Assembly: GCF_032854445.1 (NCBI RefSeq)
Contig: NC_088307.1
Coordinates: forward strand, 5,964,017 to 6,028,016
Origin: Liolophura sinensis
Taxonomy: Eukaryota > Mollusca > Polyplacophora > Chitonida > Chitonidae
Direction of reading: 5' to 3'
DNA length: 64,000 bases
Positions 1-12,473 of this stretch are shown here, piece by piece. The notes under the pieces are model-generated. The model ran no database searches, was not told where the DNA came from, and saw only the letters and a list, made by a program, of their open reading frames with translations. The translations under genes were made by a program, and so were the position numbers. The stretch's first letter is position 1, and each line of letters begins with the position of its first letter.

Positions 1-348
1 GTAAATATTGTATTTTAAAGGGACATATCCCCTCAAAATTTTTTTTTGTGTTAGTTCAGCTAAATACACATATGAGTTACATTTGACTCCTCACTAAAAG
101 CAACCACAATGATTCCCACAATGCAATGTTTGCCCATGTATCACACATGTAAACAATATGACAGATTGAAAGGGAATTTTAAGTGTAGTAAACCAAATAC
201 TATCTTCCTTTCTGTTGATAATATAAAGTATTCGTAATTCCCAACGATCTGTACGGAAGAACTGAAGATCACAGCAGAGAGAAAACGACAAATTCACCTG
301 TTGTGACTCACTGAGAATCATTCTGGTTGACTTCCCTGCACGTTTCAG

Positions 349-3300
349 ATTATAAGGATGTTGACAGAGAAATGTAGGAACCAGGAGGAGATGATAATGG
401 AGTATGAGTCAAGAGAGGAAGAATTTGAGGAGCTGGAGAAAGCGTGCCGAACATACAGAGCTCAGGAGGAGAGTCACAAGTAAGTCTGGTCAAACTGTTA
501 CCTCCTCTTGAGATTAGGGGTTCAAATCCAGTCCTGGGCTTACAATATATACTCAGTCCAAAAAGTTGCAGTGCAGCAAAGTTTGTGGAATTTTTATTGT
601 TCCTGTCCATTGACGACGTGGGAACTTAGTCAGGAGAAATAGATGTTTGACAGCTTTCAACTTCTTGGCTAGGCTCTGGCCTGGTTTCGTCTGACTACAT
701 GCCTAACCTTGCCTATGGCCTGGTTTCCTCTGGACTTTTGTTTAACTAGGTTTCATTCTGGACTTGGCTGCGGCCTGATTTGCTCTGGGTTTGGCTCTGG
801 CCTGGTTTCCTCTGGGCTTGGATGTGGCCTGATTTGCTCTGGGCTTGGCTCTGGCCTGGTTTCCTCTGGGCTTAGATGTGGCCTGATTTCCTCTGGACTT
901 GGCTCTAATCTGGTTTCCTGTGGTCTTTTTCCTACCTGGGTTACATCTGGGCTTTTACCTACCAGGTTTCCCCTGGGCTTGATTCTGGTCTGGTTTCCTC
1001 AGGATTTTGCTCTCACCTTATTTTCTTCACCAGTGATTCTCCCCATTGAGTAATGTATAAGTCTAGAATGATTATACATATATAAATATAGAAAATAAAC
1101 AAACTGTAAATGAATCCATTGTTATGTTTCTAATGTTTCAGCCAGGAGATGGAAGCGTTGACGCGCGATCAGGAGCTACTGCAGCAGAATGTCATGGAGA
1201 TTCAGTCCTGCCTGGAAGCAGCCAAAAAGGACAAGTTGAGGCTGGAGAAGGTGTTGACAGACACAGCCATGGCCTTAAGACTGGCTCTCAGGGTGAGAAT
1301 GACTTGCCAGTCAGGGGTCAAATTTAAGGAGAAGCTTCTTGCACAGGTTGCACCTAGATGTACAAAGCAGGCGCACAGGAAAGAATTTATAACCACTAAA
1401 TTGAATTCAGAGACATATTTAATAAACTAGTATAAAGCGTCACCAGGAATCAGATTCGATGGCTGTCAATTCTTAAACTGATGAAATGATGGTTTCTAAC
1501 CCTACTTATGATGAACCCACATTATGGGTTGTATTTTGGTATAATTAAGTCCAGCTGTCAGTCTGTCTGTCCACCTGCATCATTTAGAAGTATAGAATTC
1601 GCTGAAGGCCTCGGTGGCAGAAAGTTAGCACTCCAGAGAGGCGCAATGACCCAGGAGCCTCTCACCAATATGGTCACTGTGAGTTCAAGCCCAGCTGATG
1701 TTGGCTTTATTTGGTTTCCTCCACCCAAATTGCTGGCCGCCACCATATGAGTAAAATATTCTTGAGTACGCCAATTACATAAATAAATTTGTTCTCTTTT
1801 TGTCTACCACCAGAGCACAAACCTGTTGAAAATATGTGTCACTAAAGATGCAAGCTTCATAAAACTGTGCACATTGTTTTTCAACACCTCATAGTTCTGT
1901 CAGAATGTTTCAAAATATTGCTTGCAGAGGTGGTTGAAAAATCAAAAAATCAAAAAATGGAATAAATATAAAACACCACCATTTCATTTTGTTCGATCTT
2001 CAGCAAGAAAAATTGCTGGTACAGTCCACTTTTCTCATAAATTAGGTGATTTTTAAGTTATATTTTTACACCTTCCTCATTGGAAAGAGATACATTCCAC
2101 CCAAAAAAAAAAAACAATTTAGGTGTTGCCTTAGTTAATGGAAAAATGTGTGTGTTATTCAGTCTGCCATGACAGGCCAAGGTTCAGAAAAGGTTCTGTG
2201 TATTTATTTGTCTCTAGCTCATTATGTCCAGACACAGTGCTGATAAGAACAAGAATATAATCATAATAAATAAACAAGAACATTTACAATGTAGTCTGAA
2301 TTGTAACAATTATTATCCTTACTTGGAACACCCTTTCTGAGTGTCACACAGATTTAAGGGCTTTAAGTCAACTGAGACCACTTCAGATTTCCTGGAGTAT
2401 AATGCCGAGGAATTAGATACCTTATGTATGTGGATGATGATAAGAAGTAGAATTAAATCATGATAAATATACTTAAAAATTTTATAAGTGCATTGCATGT
2501 CATTTAGAAGGTAGTTTTAATTGTAATAGTTATTGTTTTTACTTGGCCTTTCCAGGTGTAATGCAGATGAACTGTTGTATCTGTATCGTTCTCATGTTGT
2601 CGTTATCTCACCTGTACAATGTTTACAGACAGAGAAGCCTGAGGATGAGGAAGAGGAGGACCTTAACGATCTGGAGAGACGAGATCACATGCTGGAAAAC
2701 CTACTGGTCCTGCTGAACAGCGCTGCAGCCATTGGGGTGGGGCCACTCCCTGGGGACCTTGGCAAACAGTATGACGTCAAAGAGAGGAGCACCAAGATCC
2801 CAGGCAGTGGCAAGGGCATCCGGAAAGGGTAAGGCTAATTGGCAAGGGCACCTGCAAGGGGTAAGGCTAATAGGCAAGGGCACTTACAAAGGGTAAGGCT
2901 TAAAGGCAAGGGCATCTGGAAAGGGTAAGGCTAATTGGCAAGGGCACCTACAAAGGGTAAGGCTTAAAGGCAAGGGCATCTGGACAGGGTAAGGCTAATT
3001 GGCAAGGGCACCTGCAAGGAGTAAGGCTAATTGGCAAGAGCACCTGCAATTTGTAAGGCTTAAAGGCAAGGGCACCTGCAAGGGGTAAGGCTAATAGACA
3101 AGGGCATCTGCAAGGGGTAAGTCTAATTGGCAGGAGGATGTGCAAGGGGTAAAGTCAATAGGCAAGGACATGCACATGGGGTAAGGCCAATAGGCAAGGG
3201 CATCCCCTAGGGGTAAGGCTGATAGGCAAGGGCATCCACAAGGGTAAGCTAATAAGTGAGGGCATTTTTAAGGGGTAAGGCTAATGAACAAAGGGATCTG

Positions 3301-6300
3301 CAAGGGGTAAGGCTAATAGGGCAAAGCATCCGCAAAGGATAGACAAATGTATCTGCGAAGAGGGAGGCCAATAGACAAGGGCATCGGTAAGAAAGAACGC
3401 TAACACCAGTAGGCAAGGAAATCCACTAGGGGTAAAGCTGATAGGCAAGGGCATCAGCAAGGGTAAGCTAATAAGTGAGGGCATCCTCAAGGGGTAAGGC
3501 TAATGAACAAAGGGATCTGCAAGGGGTAAGGCTAATAGGCAAAAGCATCCGCAAAGGATAGACAAATGTATCTGCGAAGATGGAGGCCAATAGACAAGGG
3601 CATCGGTAAGAAAGAACGCTAACGCCAGTAGGCAAGGAAATCCACAAGGGGTAAAGCTGATAGGCAAGGGCATCGGCAAGGGTAAGCTAATAAGTGAGGG
3701 AATCCTCAAGGGGTAAGGCCAATAGGCAAGGGAATCCACAAGGGGTAAGGCCAGTAGGCAAGAAAAAGGCTAACAGGAGACCTGTGGTGATTGTTGGAGA
3801 ATACAGCAATGTCAAGGGAAGATGTTTTAATTTATACTGGCTCACTCTCCCATTGTTGAATGACTAGTGGAATATGTGGCTTACAATAATTTTTTTATTA
3901 ATAAACAAATATTAACTGTTCTGCACTGTAATGCAAGAAGAAGTGACAGTATATACTGTTTATAGCACACATTAAACTCCTGATAATACATTTTCATCAT
4001 GTTTTTACATGTAGCTATCAAATGTAATTATTTTATAATGGCTGTAAATAACTGGAATTTTCAGTGAACTTTTTTTACAGTTTTTAATTAAAATAAGTTA
4101 TATTTTGAAAAATTGTTTCAAGTAACTTTAAGAAGAGTCATTGATGGTGGAGATTTCTTTTTATTTTGTAAGTCGTACTACTTTTCATTGTTACATACTG
4201 ATGTAGTATGTTTTCATTGAGCTGGAATTGAGCCTGCATTGTCCTGTATCATATTATCACGTCTTTTCACCTGTGTTATCTCCCCCTGACAGTCAGATGG
4301 CGATGACCTCCGGGCCTGGCACCCTTCCACATTACCAGCTTGGAGACCTAGGACTCATCCCCAGACCACAGAACCAAATCCCTACCCACACTGACAAGAT
4401 GAAGGGGTTGTCAATCACGACACGACTAGGAGCTCTGCGGAAAGTCCTCACACGCTCTGTCGGAGTTCAGACTGTCAGTGCTCCTAAGGTGAGAAATCAG
4501 TTCTGGTTGATTAGACTCAGGTGTTCAAGAAGCACACTTAGCTGATAAAGTATGCTGTAGATATATGAAGTACACTTAGCTAAGGGTTACCTGCACTGAG
4601 TAACATCAATAAGTACTGCATTTCACCTAAAGTTTGGAACCAGTACGTAAAAATGCACTTTCAGAATCAAATAAAAGCCTTAAAATTATACTTTGGATGT
4701 CAGTGCTTAAGTTTTTCTGATAAGAAATAATTCAATCTTTGCAAAAAACTCTTAAGTGGTCCTATAATATAGATGAATCAATCAGATGTGTCACTTGAAG
4801 AATGCTAAACTGTATGGTTTGCTGATATACTTCCTGAAAAAATGTGAGTTCCATCACCAAAGGTAATGTTTTGTTTGCCTCTAAAAAGGCACTTTTGGGG
4901 CAAAATTTGAGTTCATTTACTATCTTTCTCAATGTTGTCCTTATTTGTGATTCTTCAGGCAATGTTTTATGCGGACCAGTTACTGAAGAAAGCACCTCCA
5001 GGGTCCCAGGAAGCCATTCTGAAAGACCTTCACAGTAGAGAGCGGTTTGGAAGTCCTATGGCCCTTGGGCCAATTACATCCTCAAAGAAACTATCAAGTA
5101 AAGCCTATTAATGATTTTCATTGGTTGGGTGCACATCACCTGGTGAACCGTTGACACCTATATGGAAATTTGATTGGCCTCTTCACACATTGTTTCAAAG
5201 GCTGTCTGTGATAGGATGTCTCCACATTTGCATGACCAGTAAAAATGGTTGTTGGATATAAGACTTGGCCAATAAATGAGCAGCTCAAATTGTTTGAATC
5301 TGTCGGCAGGTAATCTCTATCACAAAACATGAGATGAAATGCTGAATAACAATATTTTTTATTGCATGTTTTGTTGTCTTTTTTGTGTGTGTGTATTTGG
5401 AGAAAGGCACACTGCATGGCACTTTTAATGATGTACGTGGCGTAGTGTTCTGTGTTCCCAAAGGTACACGTATTTTCTCTATAAGTGACTCGGTCTTGTC
5501 TTGTTATGAATTTTTAGAAAATTTTTGTGCAAGTTCTGTGATGAAAGAAGTTAACTATTAAGACTTAAATAGAGATTTACTTTATGTGTACCGACATGTA
5601 CTGTTTCATCGCTGATTGTACTCTGAGTTGAGTTGTTATCTTGGTGAGTAATTTGACTTATGTCTGTACAGCATCTACTTGTTAAGACTTTTATTCTCAT
5701 GTCCTAAACTATTGGGGTTTTTTTTGTCTTTTCTTTCATCAACTTTTGAACGTACAAAAATTGCTGGCAACACTACTGTTTTTTAACCACAAATCTTTTA
5801 ATTAAACACAAAATCTAATAAGTGGAAATTATTTTTATAGTCTGACTTATATTAGCTAAAAGTTGTCACTGAAATGTATTGAAAGACTCAAAAGCAAAAA
5901 GTTTCCTCTAGTTTATAAATAATCTTGTAGAAGATTTTTTTACAAATTTATATCTATAAATTAATCTGGTAAGTAAGTGTTCCTGTTGTTTACAATTACC
6001 ATTTGTATTTATTGTACCTCAGCCATGTAAATAAAGATGTACATACATATTGTACTGTATATACACATTTCACATTGCTGTACGTGTAAGTTTTCTGTAT
6101 GATACTGATCATTGTTGTCTTGTGGTTGAGGGTGCAGCACACATTGTTTGTTTATTGAAGACGAGGAAATTGACATTTTAGACTTAAATTATGAGTCAAC
6201 AGTAGTGTTCAAATTGTTGTCTTAAAAATAATATTTTGTGAAGAAGAATAAAAATTGTACTCTTGAAATTCTGAACTTCTAAGTCGGCCAAAACTTTTGG

Positions 6301-9227
6301 GGAAAACAAGAAAGCCACTGCTCCACTGATCAGCATAGGATGAAGTGATGGGTGGGAAGGGGAGAGTATTCATGGTGATTCATTTTAACATTTGTAATGG
6401 ATGATACAATTGGGTATTCAGTATGATTCATTCAAGTATTCATAATGATAAATTTGAGTATTCATTCACATATTAAAATTATTCACTTGAATATTCATGA
6501 TACATTTGAGCATTCATGGGAATTCATTTGAGTATCCGTCATGATTCATTTGAGTATTCAAGATGAGTATTTTACATGATCATTCATGTGGTGATCATTC
6601 AAAATGAGTCATTGAGTCTTCGTGATGATTAATTTCAGCAGTCATATTATAGTGTCTCAGCATTGTTCAATTTATTACAATGCTCCAATGGTACTGTTTT
6701 TATGCAATGTTCAGTGGGGGATCAGTGGGACAAGGGAATTTAGTTGTTCAAAATCTGGCATTTTTTCTCCCTGTGATACAACTAAAATTGCTAAAGCAAA
6801 TACATACTTAATGCGTAGAGGGTGGACAAATTAAAAGTTCTGTAGACTAATTAAGATATTGAGGGCTCTGACAAATGATACTGAAGGTATTGTCAGTTTT
6901 TAACTGAGACTGTATAAGGATAAATGAACCAGATTTGACAAACAAGATGTCCTCTGCTTGTAGATTCTCTACAATAGTATATTAAGAAATAGCATCATAG
7001 TAGTGAATGTTTAAGCTTAGGTTGATGCATTTGTCATGTGTTAGGGAATGAGATGTCAATTCATTACTAAAGCTGCTCTTCACAATATATTTCTGAGAAC
7101 AAGTCAACAGCAAGATGAATCCTATCCATGTATACCCTAAACTCTTCTAACTTTTGGCACAGATATTAATAGTGTTGAAAGTAGAATATTACATTTCTTT
7201 ACCAGCCTTTTGGAAAAGTAGAGATATGAGTATGTTGTTCATTAGATGGTCTACATGGAACCAAGTGAATAAAAAGATACTCAATATTCCCGCTACAATA
7301 ACATATATATCATCTATGATGAGCAGACAAGGTGTCCTAAAAATTAGAGGAAATAGGGTATGCAAATCATATAAATTTCTCGGCAAACCTGCTCCCATAC
7401 TAATAGTATCCTACATGTAAAAATGAATAGCAAGTCAATTATACTTGGATGAGAGTCATATTAACCAGGTGTGCCTCCCATCCCCATCTGACCATCTGAC
7501 CATACCACAGTCGTCACACTGTGTCTTCGCACAACCTGAACTGCTGCATCATCGTGTAACCATTGTACGTGAATGAGGCAGGGTTGTTCCCTTTCATGCG
7601 CATGAAAATTACCTCCCCTTGGCACATCATGTACACTGATGCATGTCTCAAGAATCTTCAGTTGAACTTTCCACACATCCACACAAGTAAGAAAAAATGG
7701 CTCCTTAAACCTTTTCAAAAGCAACTGGAGAACTACTGGTTGTCAACTCTACACAAACCATGAAGCAGGAGCTGTAAAAGGTGTAACAGTAGAAAGTGAT
7801 AAAACTGTTGTGAGAAACTGGCCATCTCGCAATTATGGTACATGGGTAATATGTGATGGCTACCTCATGTGACCATCTCATAGCCATCTTAATGATAAAA
7901 TAATGGATCAATTAGTGTTTAGCGCCATACTTAAGAATATTTTAATTCTTAATTAATTAGATTTACTGTTGGGTAAAGCTGAGCAGAGCTTAAGGGAAAC
8001 CATTACTGATTTCATGTATGCTTTATGAAAACCAGCATTTACCAAGCATCTTTGTCATTTATTTATTGACTTTATTTTGATTTTTGTTTAACCCGATGCT
8101 CAAGAATTCTTCACTTATAGGATGGTGCTTTTACAATGTTGCCAGCTTAATTCCTCTTCAGATTAATGAATAAAGAAAGAATGAAACAGAGTGAATGAGT
8201 GAGTGCTTGGGTTTTAGCGCTGTATTTAACAATTTTTCAGTCATATGACGACGAAGGAATCCTTAGAGTGCATGCAATGTGCCTTCTTGTTGCAGGACAG
8301 ATTTCCACCAGTAATGAAAGAAATATTAGATCAATCATATAGCATAGTTGAATGCTTGACAGAATTTTGACAGCATGGACTCACCCTGCTACAAGAAGAT
8401 ATGTATATGTACACACACTCATTGACGCCTTCTCGTCATTTGACTGAAAAATTGTTATGTACAACGTTAATCCTAAAGCATATATACTACATACATGAAT
8501 ACTTGAAATTTGTGTGACCAATTTGTATAGCTGCAGCAAGCTTGTTAGTAGATACAGTACTATTAATTACTTGCTACGCTCATAATATCGGGGGCCCAAA
8601 TACCAGTAGTAAAGTATGCCGATCAAGTAAAATGTGACGCGATAGGCCACTGATGTTATGAGCGAAGGGCGACAAAAAAAGTAAAGGGCATCCCGAGAAA
8701 CCAGGGAGAATATCTGTTTAAAATAACATTTAAGAATACACTTTTAACAGATTTGGTTTTTAACTAGGAAAAGTAGTGTTAAATGTTAGATTGTATGGCA
8801 AATTACATCTGGGAATAAAAGATACCGAAAAAATCATCACACTGTATATATATGCACTGTATTTGCCCATTTTTCTTGATTCTGAGAGTTACATTGATTT
8901 TAGAAAGGTTTCATGACCAAAAATAATATTTTGTGACATTTATTTGCCTCTAAAAATGCACTTTTTGTGGACGAAATGTTATATCATTTAGGGTAAAATC
9001 TTTAAATTAGTATAGGTGTTTTTAGATACCTCATTTTTTAAAGCATCAAAAGTATTCATTTCATGTCAGTGTGTATCCGTCTGAATATATAACGTGTTGT
9101 AATGTTTTCAGGGCGTTTGCAAAACTTTCCTCCAAGTTACAGAGAGAAATACTGTCTGCAAACAACAAAGGTTGTAGCCAGCTGTCATTACATGGAGATT
9201 CCAGTGGAAGAGTCTTGTTCCCAGTAA
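349..9227 (+). CDS. Unidentified coiled-coil protein, 3' part (5' end outside window)
   Basis: Six exons join with matching phase: 349-479, 1142-1292, 2629-2828, 4293-4488, 4959-5097, 9112-9227 (933 nt, 310 codons plus stop). All are bounded by AG and GT. Exons 1-2 encode a charged, heptad-like coiled coil (EYESREEEFEELEKACRTY; QNVMEIQSCLEAAKKDKLRL). Exon 3 starts with an acidic run (EDEEEED) and ends in a Gly/Lys stretch (GSGKGIRKG). Exons 4-6 are less structured and basic (KVLTRSVGVQT; QNFPPSYREKY). If the exon-5 donor at 5098 is not used, translation stops at 5109-5111, giving a shorter ending. Exon 3's donor lies in a 32-bp tandem array. I do not recognise the family; a cytoskeletal or centrosomal coiled-coil protein would fit the composition, but that is a guess. 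The last exon is the least certain part. Confidence 0.72.
600..1035. repeat. Degenerate ~30-bp minisatellite in intron 1 of the coiled-coil gene
   Basis: Variants of 'ctggcctggtttcctctggg' and 'ggcctgatttgctctgggct' recur about ten times from roughly 690 to 1020. The array is intronic, about 110 bp upstream of the exon at 1142, and does not include a splice site. A tRNA-like B box (ggttcaaatcc) lies nearby at about 520 and may be an old SINE remnant. Confidence 0.7.
1604..1787 (+). mobile_element. tRNA-derived SINE, partial copy (family A)
   Basis: It carries the family A segments 'caatgacccaggagcctc', 'gtgagttcaagcccagct' and the tail 'attcttgagtacgcc...aaataaat'. The middle is deleted. It lies in intron 2 of the coiled-coil gene. 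The fuller copies at 30966 and 14829 define the family. Confidence 0.75.
2809..3776 (+). repeat. 32-bp minisatellite whose unit contains the exon 3 donor site
   Basis: The unit is exon 3's last 20 nt (ggcaagggcatccggaaagg) followed by the first 12 nt of the intron (gtaaggctaatt). GT positions at 2829, 2861, 2893 and 2925 are exactly 32 bp apart. About 30 units follow, decaying to the right, with a higher-order duplication offset 219 bp (about 3281 versus 3500). The unit length is not a multiple of three, so use of a later donor would usually shift the frame. Confidence 0.9.
6360..6610. repeat. Degenerate ~25-bp 'gattcatttgagtattcat' minisatellite
   Basis: The words 'gattcatttgagtattca' and 'attcatttgagtatccgtca' recur about nine times with drift. 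There is no nearby splice site and no coding frame. Confidence 0.7.
7590..7745 (+). repeat. Dispersed repeat of unknown class, copy 1 of 3
   Basis: The core 'gcgcatgaaaattacctccc' followed by 'cttggcacatca' recurs near 10185 and 10735 with changes. The downstream part (fast-diverging, ending near a 'ggttgtca' word) is shared by the first two copies. This is probably an inactive interspersed repeat; no terminal structure was found. Confidence 0.5.
8190..8475. mobile_element. SINE-like family B fragments, opposed
   Basis: On the + strand 8190-8305 reads 'gtgagtgagtgcttgggttt' and then 'agtcatatgacgacgaagg' and 'gtgccttcttgttgcaggac'. At 8380-8475 a related segment appears in reverse orientation. 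The fullest copy in the window is at 13797. Confidence 0.65.
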
Positions 9228-9363
9228 GAGGATCTACCCTAATTCCTCAACCTTTTCGCACATGAAAGAGCAACTTTCAGTGCAATTTATGCAGATTTAT
9301 CATTAGATTTTGGAGACAAAACCACACTGGTTGGATTGGTATAATGAATATAATATATCCTTG

Positions 9364-9369
9364 AATAAA
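9364..9369 (+). promoter_or_regulatory. Candidate polyadenylation signal AATAAA
   Basis: AATAAA lies 137 bp after the stop at 9225-9227, a reasonable distance for a 3' UTR. This supports the exon at 9112 as a terminal exon. The hexamer is common in AT-rich DNA, so the evidence is weak. Confidence 0.35.
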
Positions 9370-12300
9370 CACCTTGTAAACATTCAAAAAGGTTGAAGAA
9401 TTACATTACCCGAAATAAAAACATGTTGCTTGGTGATTGGGTGATATATGATAATTAGCAGATATTTGCAATCATATGCGATGACCACCACTAACTGATA
9501 TATGTTAAACAACAGCACTGAAACAGCTCCAAAGACAGTTTCAGGGTGTCATAAAAAGTATAATTTTAAGTCTGCACAGAATAATGCCTTCAGGATGTGA
9601 ACAACAATCTGAGTGATTTTGAATCAAAATGTGATGAGTAGTTAGGGTACAAATTATTTATTTTATTTATTTGACTGGTGTTTTACGCCGTACTCAAAAA
9701 TATTTCACTTATACAAAAGCGGCCAGCATTATGGTGGAAGGAAACCGGACAGAGCGCGGGGGAAACTCGCGACCATCCACACGTTGCTGGCAGACCTTCC
9801 CACAGGAGCAAATTAGACTATTATGACAATAAAAGTTTATGAGCTGCAACAAGAAGAAATTGCCATTCAGCCAAGATTATTTTTATATTGTATTGTGAAA
9901 AGTGTCACTTGTATACAAGGCAAGAATTGCTATTGTACACTCAAAATGCCTTTCCTCCCTTTAATTTGGTGTGCCTCTCACAGCCTACCTTTTTTGTAAA
10001 TAAGATTGTAAGGTGCACATTTGTTCATCGTTCATTAAAGATGTCTTAAATCTTTTACACAGAATGCAATAAAATCACATATGCTTATTGTGCAATCATG
10101 TGAATGTTCTCATCAATCTTTACTTCTTTGTGAGCTCATCAAGCCACTAAGCCCAAGCCATGAGACAGCATTATCCCCCTTGTTGCGCATGGAAGTTATC
10201 TCCCCTTGGCACATCAAGTGCACTATAAACAACCAAAGACTGCCTCATTTCGCCAGTTATACCAACTGTACTTTCCAAACAAACACAACAAGTCAAAACT
10301 TCCTTTTAGAAGTTATTAGAAGAACAGGTTGTCATATACTTATAATTTTAGACCGCTTGCAGTATTACATCACACTCCATGAAATGATCGATTAGCTTTC
10401 GATTCCGAGATCTGTTTCAGTTTTGTTTCTGAGTCAGTGACTATATCTGGCGTATTTAAGATTACATACCAATGCCTCAAGACATGGCCTTGGCCTACTC
10501 ACACTGAAAGAATGATTTAGCTGGCAGTTAACCTGTGTAAACAAGCTAGTTTGTAGCTTTCCTGTTCAATTATTAATCAAAAACGGTGTCAAAATTGTAA
10601 AAGTGACTATTAAGTCACAAATACTATATATCTGTCATGCTGTATATGCTTTACTTATTCTCTCTGTGACTTTGTGAACTCATAAAACCAGCAATCAGAC
10701 CAAACATCAGCGATGAGGCTGAGGTATCCCCCTCAGTGCGCATGAAAATTACCTTCCCTTGGTACATGAAATACGCTGGGCTTCTGGAAGATTAATTTTT
10801 CGCCACCAAATTGATAAGCTATAGGAGAGTAAAGAAAACAGTATAACTCATTCAGGAATTTCTCCACAAAATTTTTGTCATATGTATTGACCATCCAGTG
10901 TACACGTCAGCCATCACAGGGAAATACAAGCCAAGCGGGATCACTGCCAGCCTCCCTGTATAACTTTGTTTATTTAGATATATTTTTGATTGATCTGATT
11001 TAAATGATGCTTAAGAATTGTTCACTTCTATGATGAAGTCTGTTGTACGAGGAGATGGAACTGGAGCAGCTGGGGTAAACTAACCTCTGGCAAATTACTG
11101 ACTAACCTACAAATTCCCTCTCCATAACTGGGGTTGAACCCACACCTTACGAGTCCTACTGATTGAAAGTAAACACCCGATCAATCATTTGTTTACTTAG
11201 TTGGAGTTTTATGCAGTACTTGAGAATACTTCACTTGTACGAGGGCACATACAAAGGGTCAGTTTTGTTTGTAAGGGTTTCAATCTTACAATCTGAAAAA
11301 AAATTCATCTTTTATGAAATTAAAACGTGATATTACAAGCATCTCTAATTAGCTTAATGTTTTATTTTCAACAATCATACATTACATTATTTCAGTTACA
11401 ACTTGAAATGATGAGACGTTAACAGGTATTTCAAGCATCACAAATGTTAAGGTTGTATCTTTCATGTAACAGGAAATATAATAAAAACAAAGTTTTGACA
11501 AATTTAATGCACTTATAGGATAAATAATCTTTTCTCCAGCTCAATTCCTTGGCAAGTAAGTTTTAAACATAAATCAGGAGCAACACCATTAGCCCAATAC
11601 ACACATTTCTTCTGATGGCTTTGTCTTATGAGGAACCTGGCTATTGCAGTTTCCTCCAATAAAAATATCACCTATATCAGAACTGAAAAGTGTGTAATAA
11701 CAAGATAACTAGGAAACCAAAATGTCAGTTTTCCTCAAATGCTGAAAAATTTCCTTCACGAACATAAGTCCTACATAAGCTAGGACATTCAAATGTCTAT
11801 CACACTGGCATTCTCAATAGGCAATAAATTTGAAAAGAAACAATATATAAAGAAAAAAATACAGACAATGGCTATGTATTGATGGGATATATGGTAAAGA
11901 CTGTTGAATTGCGAACATGTATTTAAATGGATCTGATGAACATTAAATACTATAAAAGTGTCCAAGATCATATTACTGATCAATTTAAGACAATTATTTA
12001 GGACGGGCATTAAAATCCATAGGACATATCAGGATGAAAGACAATTTTATGTAACAAAAAAATCGCACAGCACAAGGCAATAATGAGAACATTTAAACCG
12101 TTGACTAACCTCCTCTTATAAACTCACACAGACAAATAAATCCACCTTTCACACAGAATGAGAAAAAAAAAAATATGTATCTGAAACTTGCGCTTTTCTG
12201 TGCTATACAACATCAAAATCTTACTGAAAACAGACGTATGCACAGTTTTAACAGAAGCATTCTACCTAATGACAGATGTTCCCAAATTCATAACTCCAGC

Positions 12301-12473
12301 CTTTCATTTCAGCTATGAAGGTGAAAGTAAACAAATATTTCCAATCACCACACACAGAATGCAGTTGCACAGCTGTCCCTTAGTCTGTTTAAATTCAGTT
12401 CCGTTTTGTCCACATCACATTTGCATTGTTGTGCTGTATTTAATAAATTTAAAGCTCTTAAAGTTAATCCAGA
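9370..12473. other. Intergenic region between the coiled-coil gene and PTRH1 (tail-to-tail)
   Basis: No gene recognised. It contains a 5'-truncated SINE in reverse at 9660-9812, two further copies of the dispersed 'gcgcatgaaaattacc' repeat (about 10110-10330 and 10660-10790) and diverged SINE-like pieces near 10970-11170 and 11195-11260. The right end should hold the PTRH1 3' UTR. Confidence 0.5.
9660..9812 (-). mobile_element. SINE family A, 5'-truncated
   Basis: In reverse orientation, it begins with the A-rich tail ('atttatttgactggtgtttt' on the + strand), then 'gccagcattatggtggaagg' and 'gaccatccacacgttgctgg'. The tRNA-like head is missing, as expected for a target-primed SINE insertion. 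Confidence 0.85.

Larger units (their letters stand above)
5112..9111. other. Last intron of the coiled-coil gene (or intergenic if the short ending is used)
   Basis: AT-rich with no convincing gene. It holds an AATAAA-containing stretch near 6030, which could serve the short transcript, an 'attcatttgagtattcatga' minisatellite near 6350-6610, one copy of a dispersed repeat around 7590-7740, and SINE-like pieces near 8040-8170 and 8190-8475. Confidence 0.5.
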
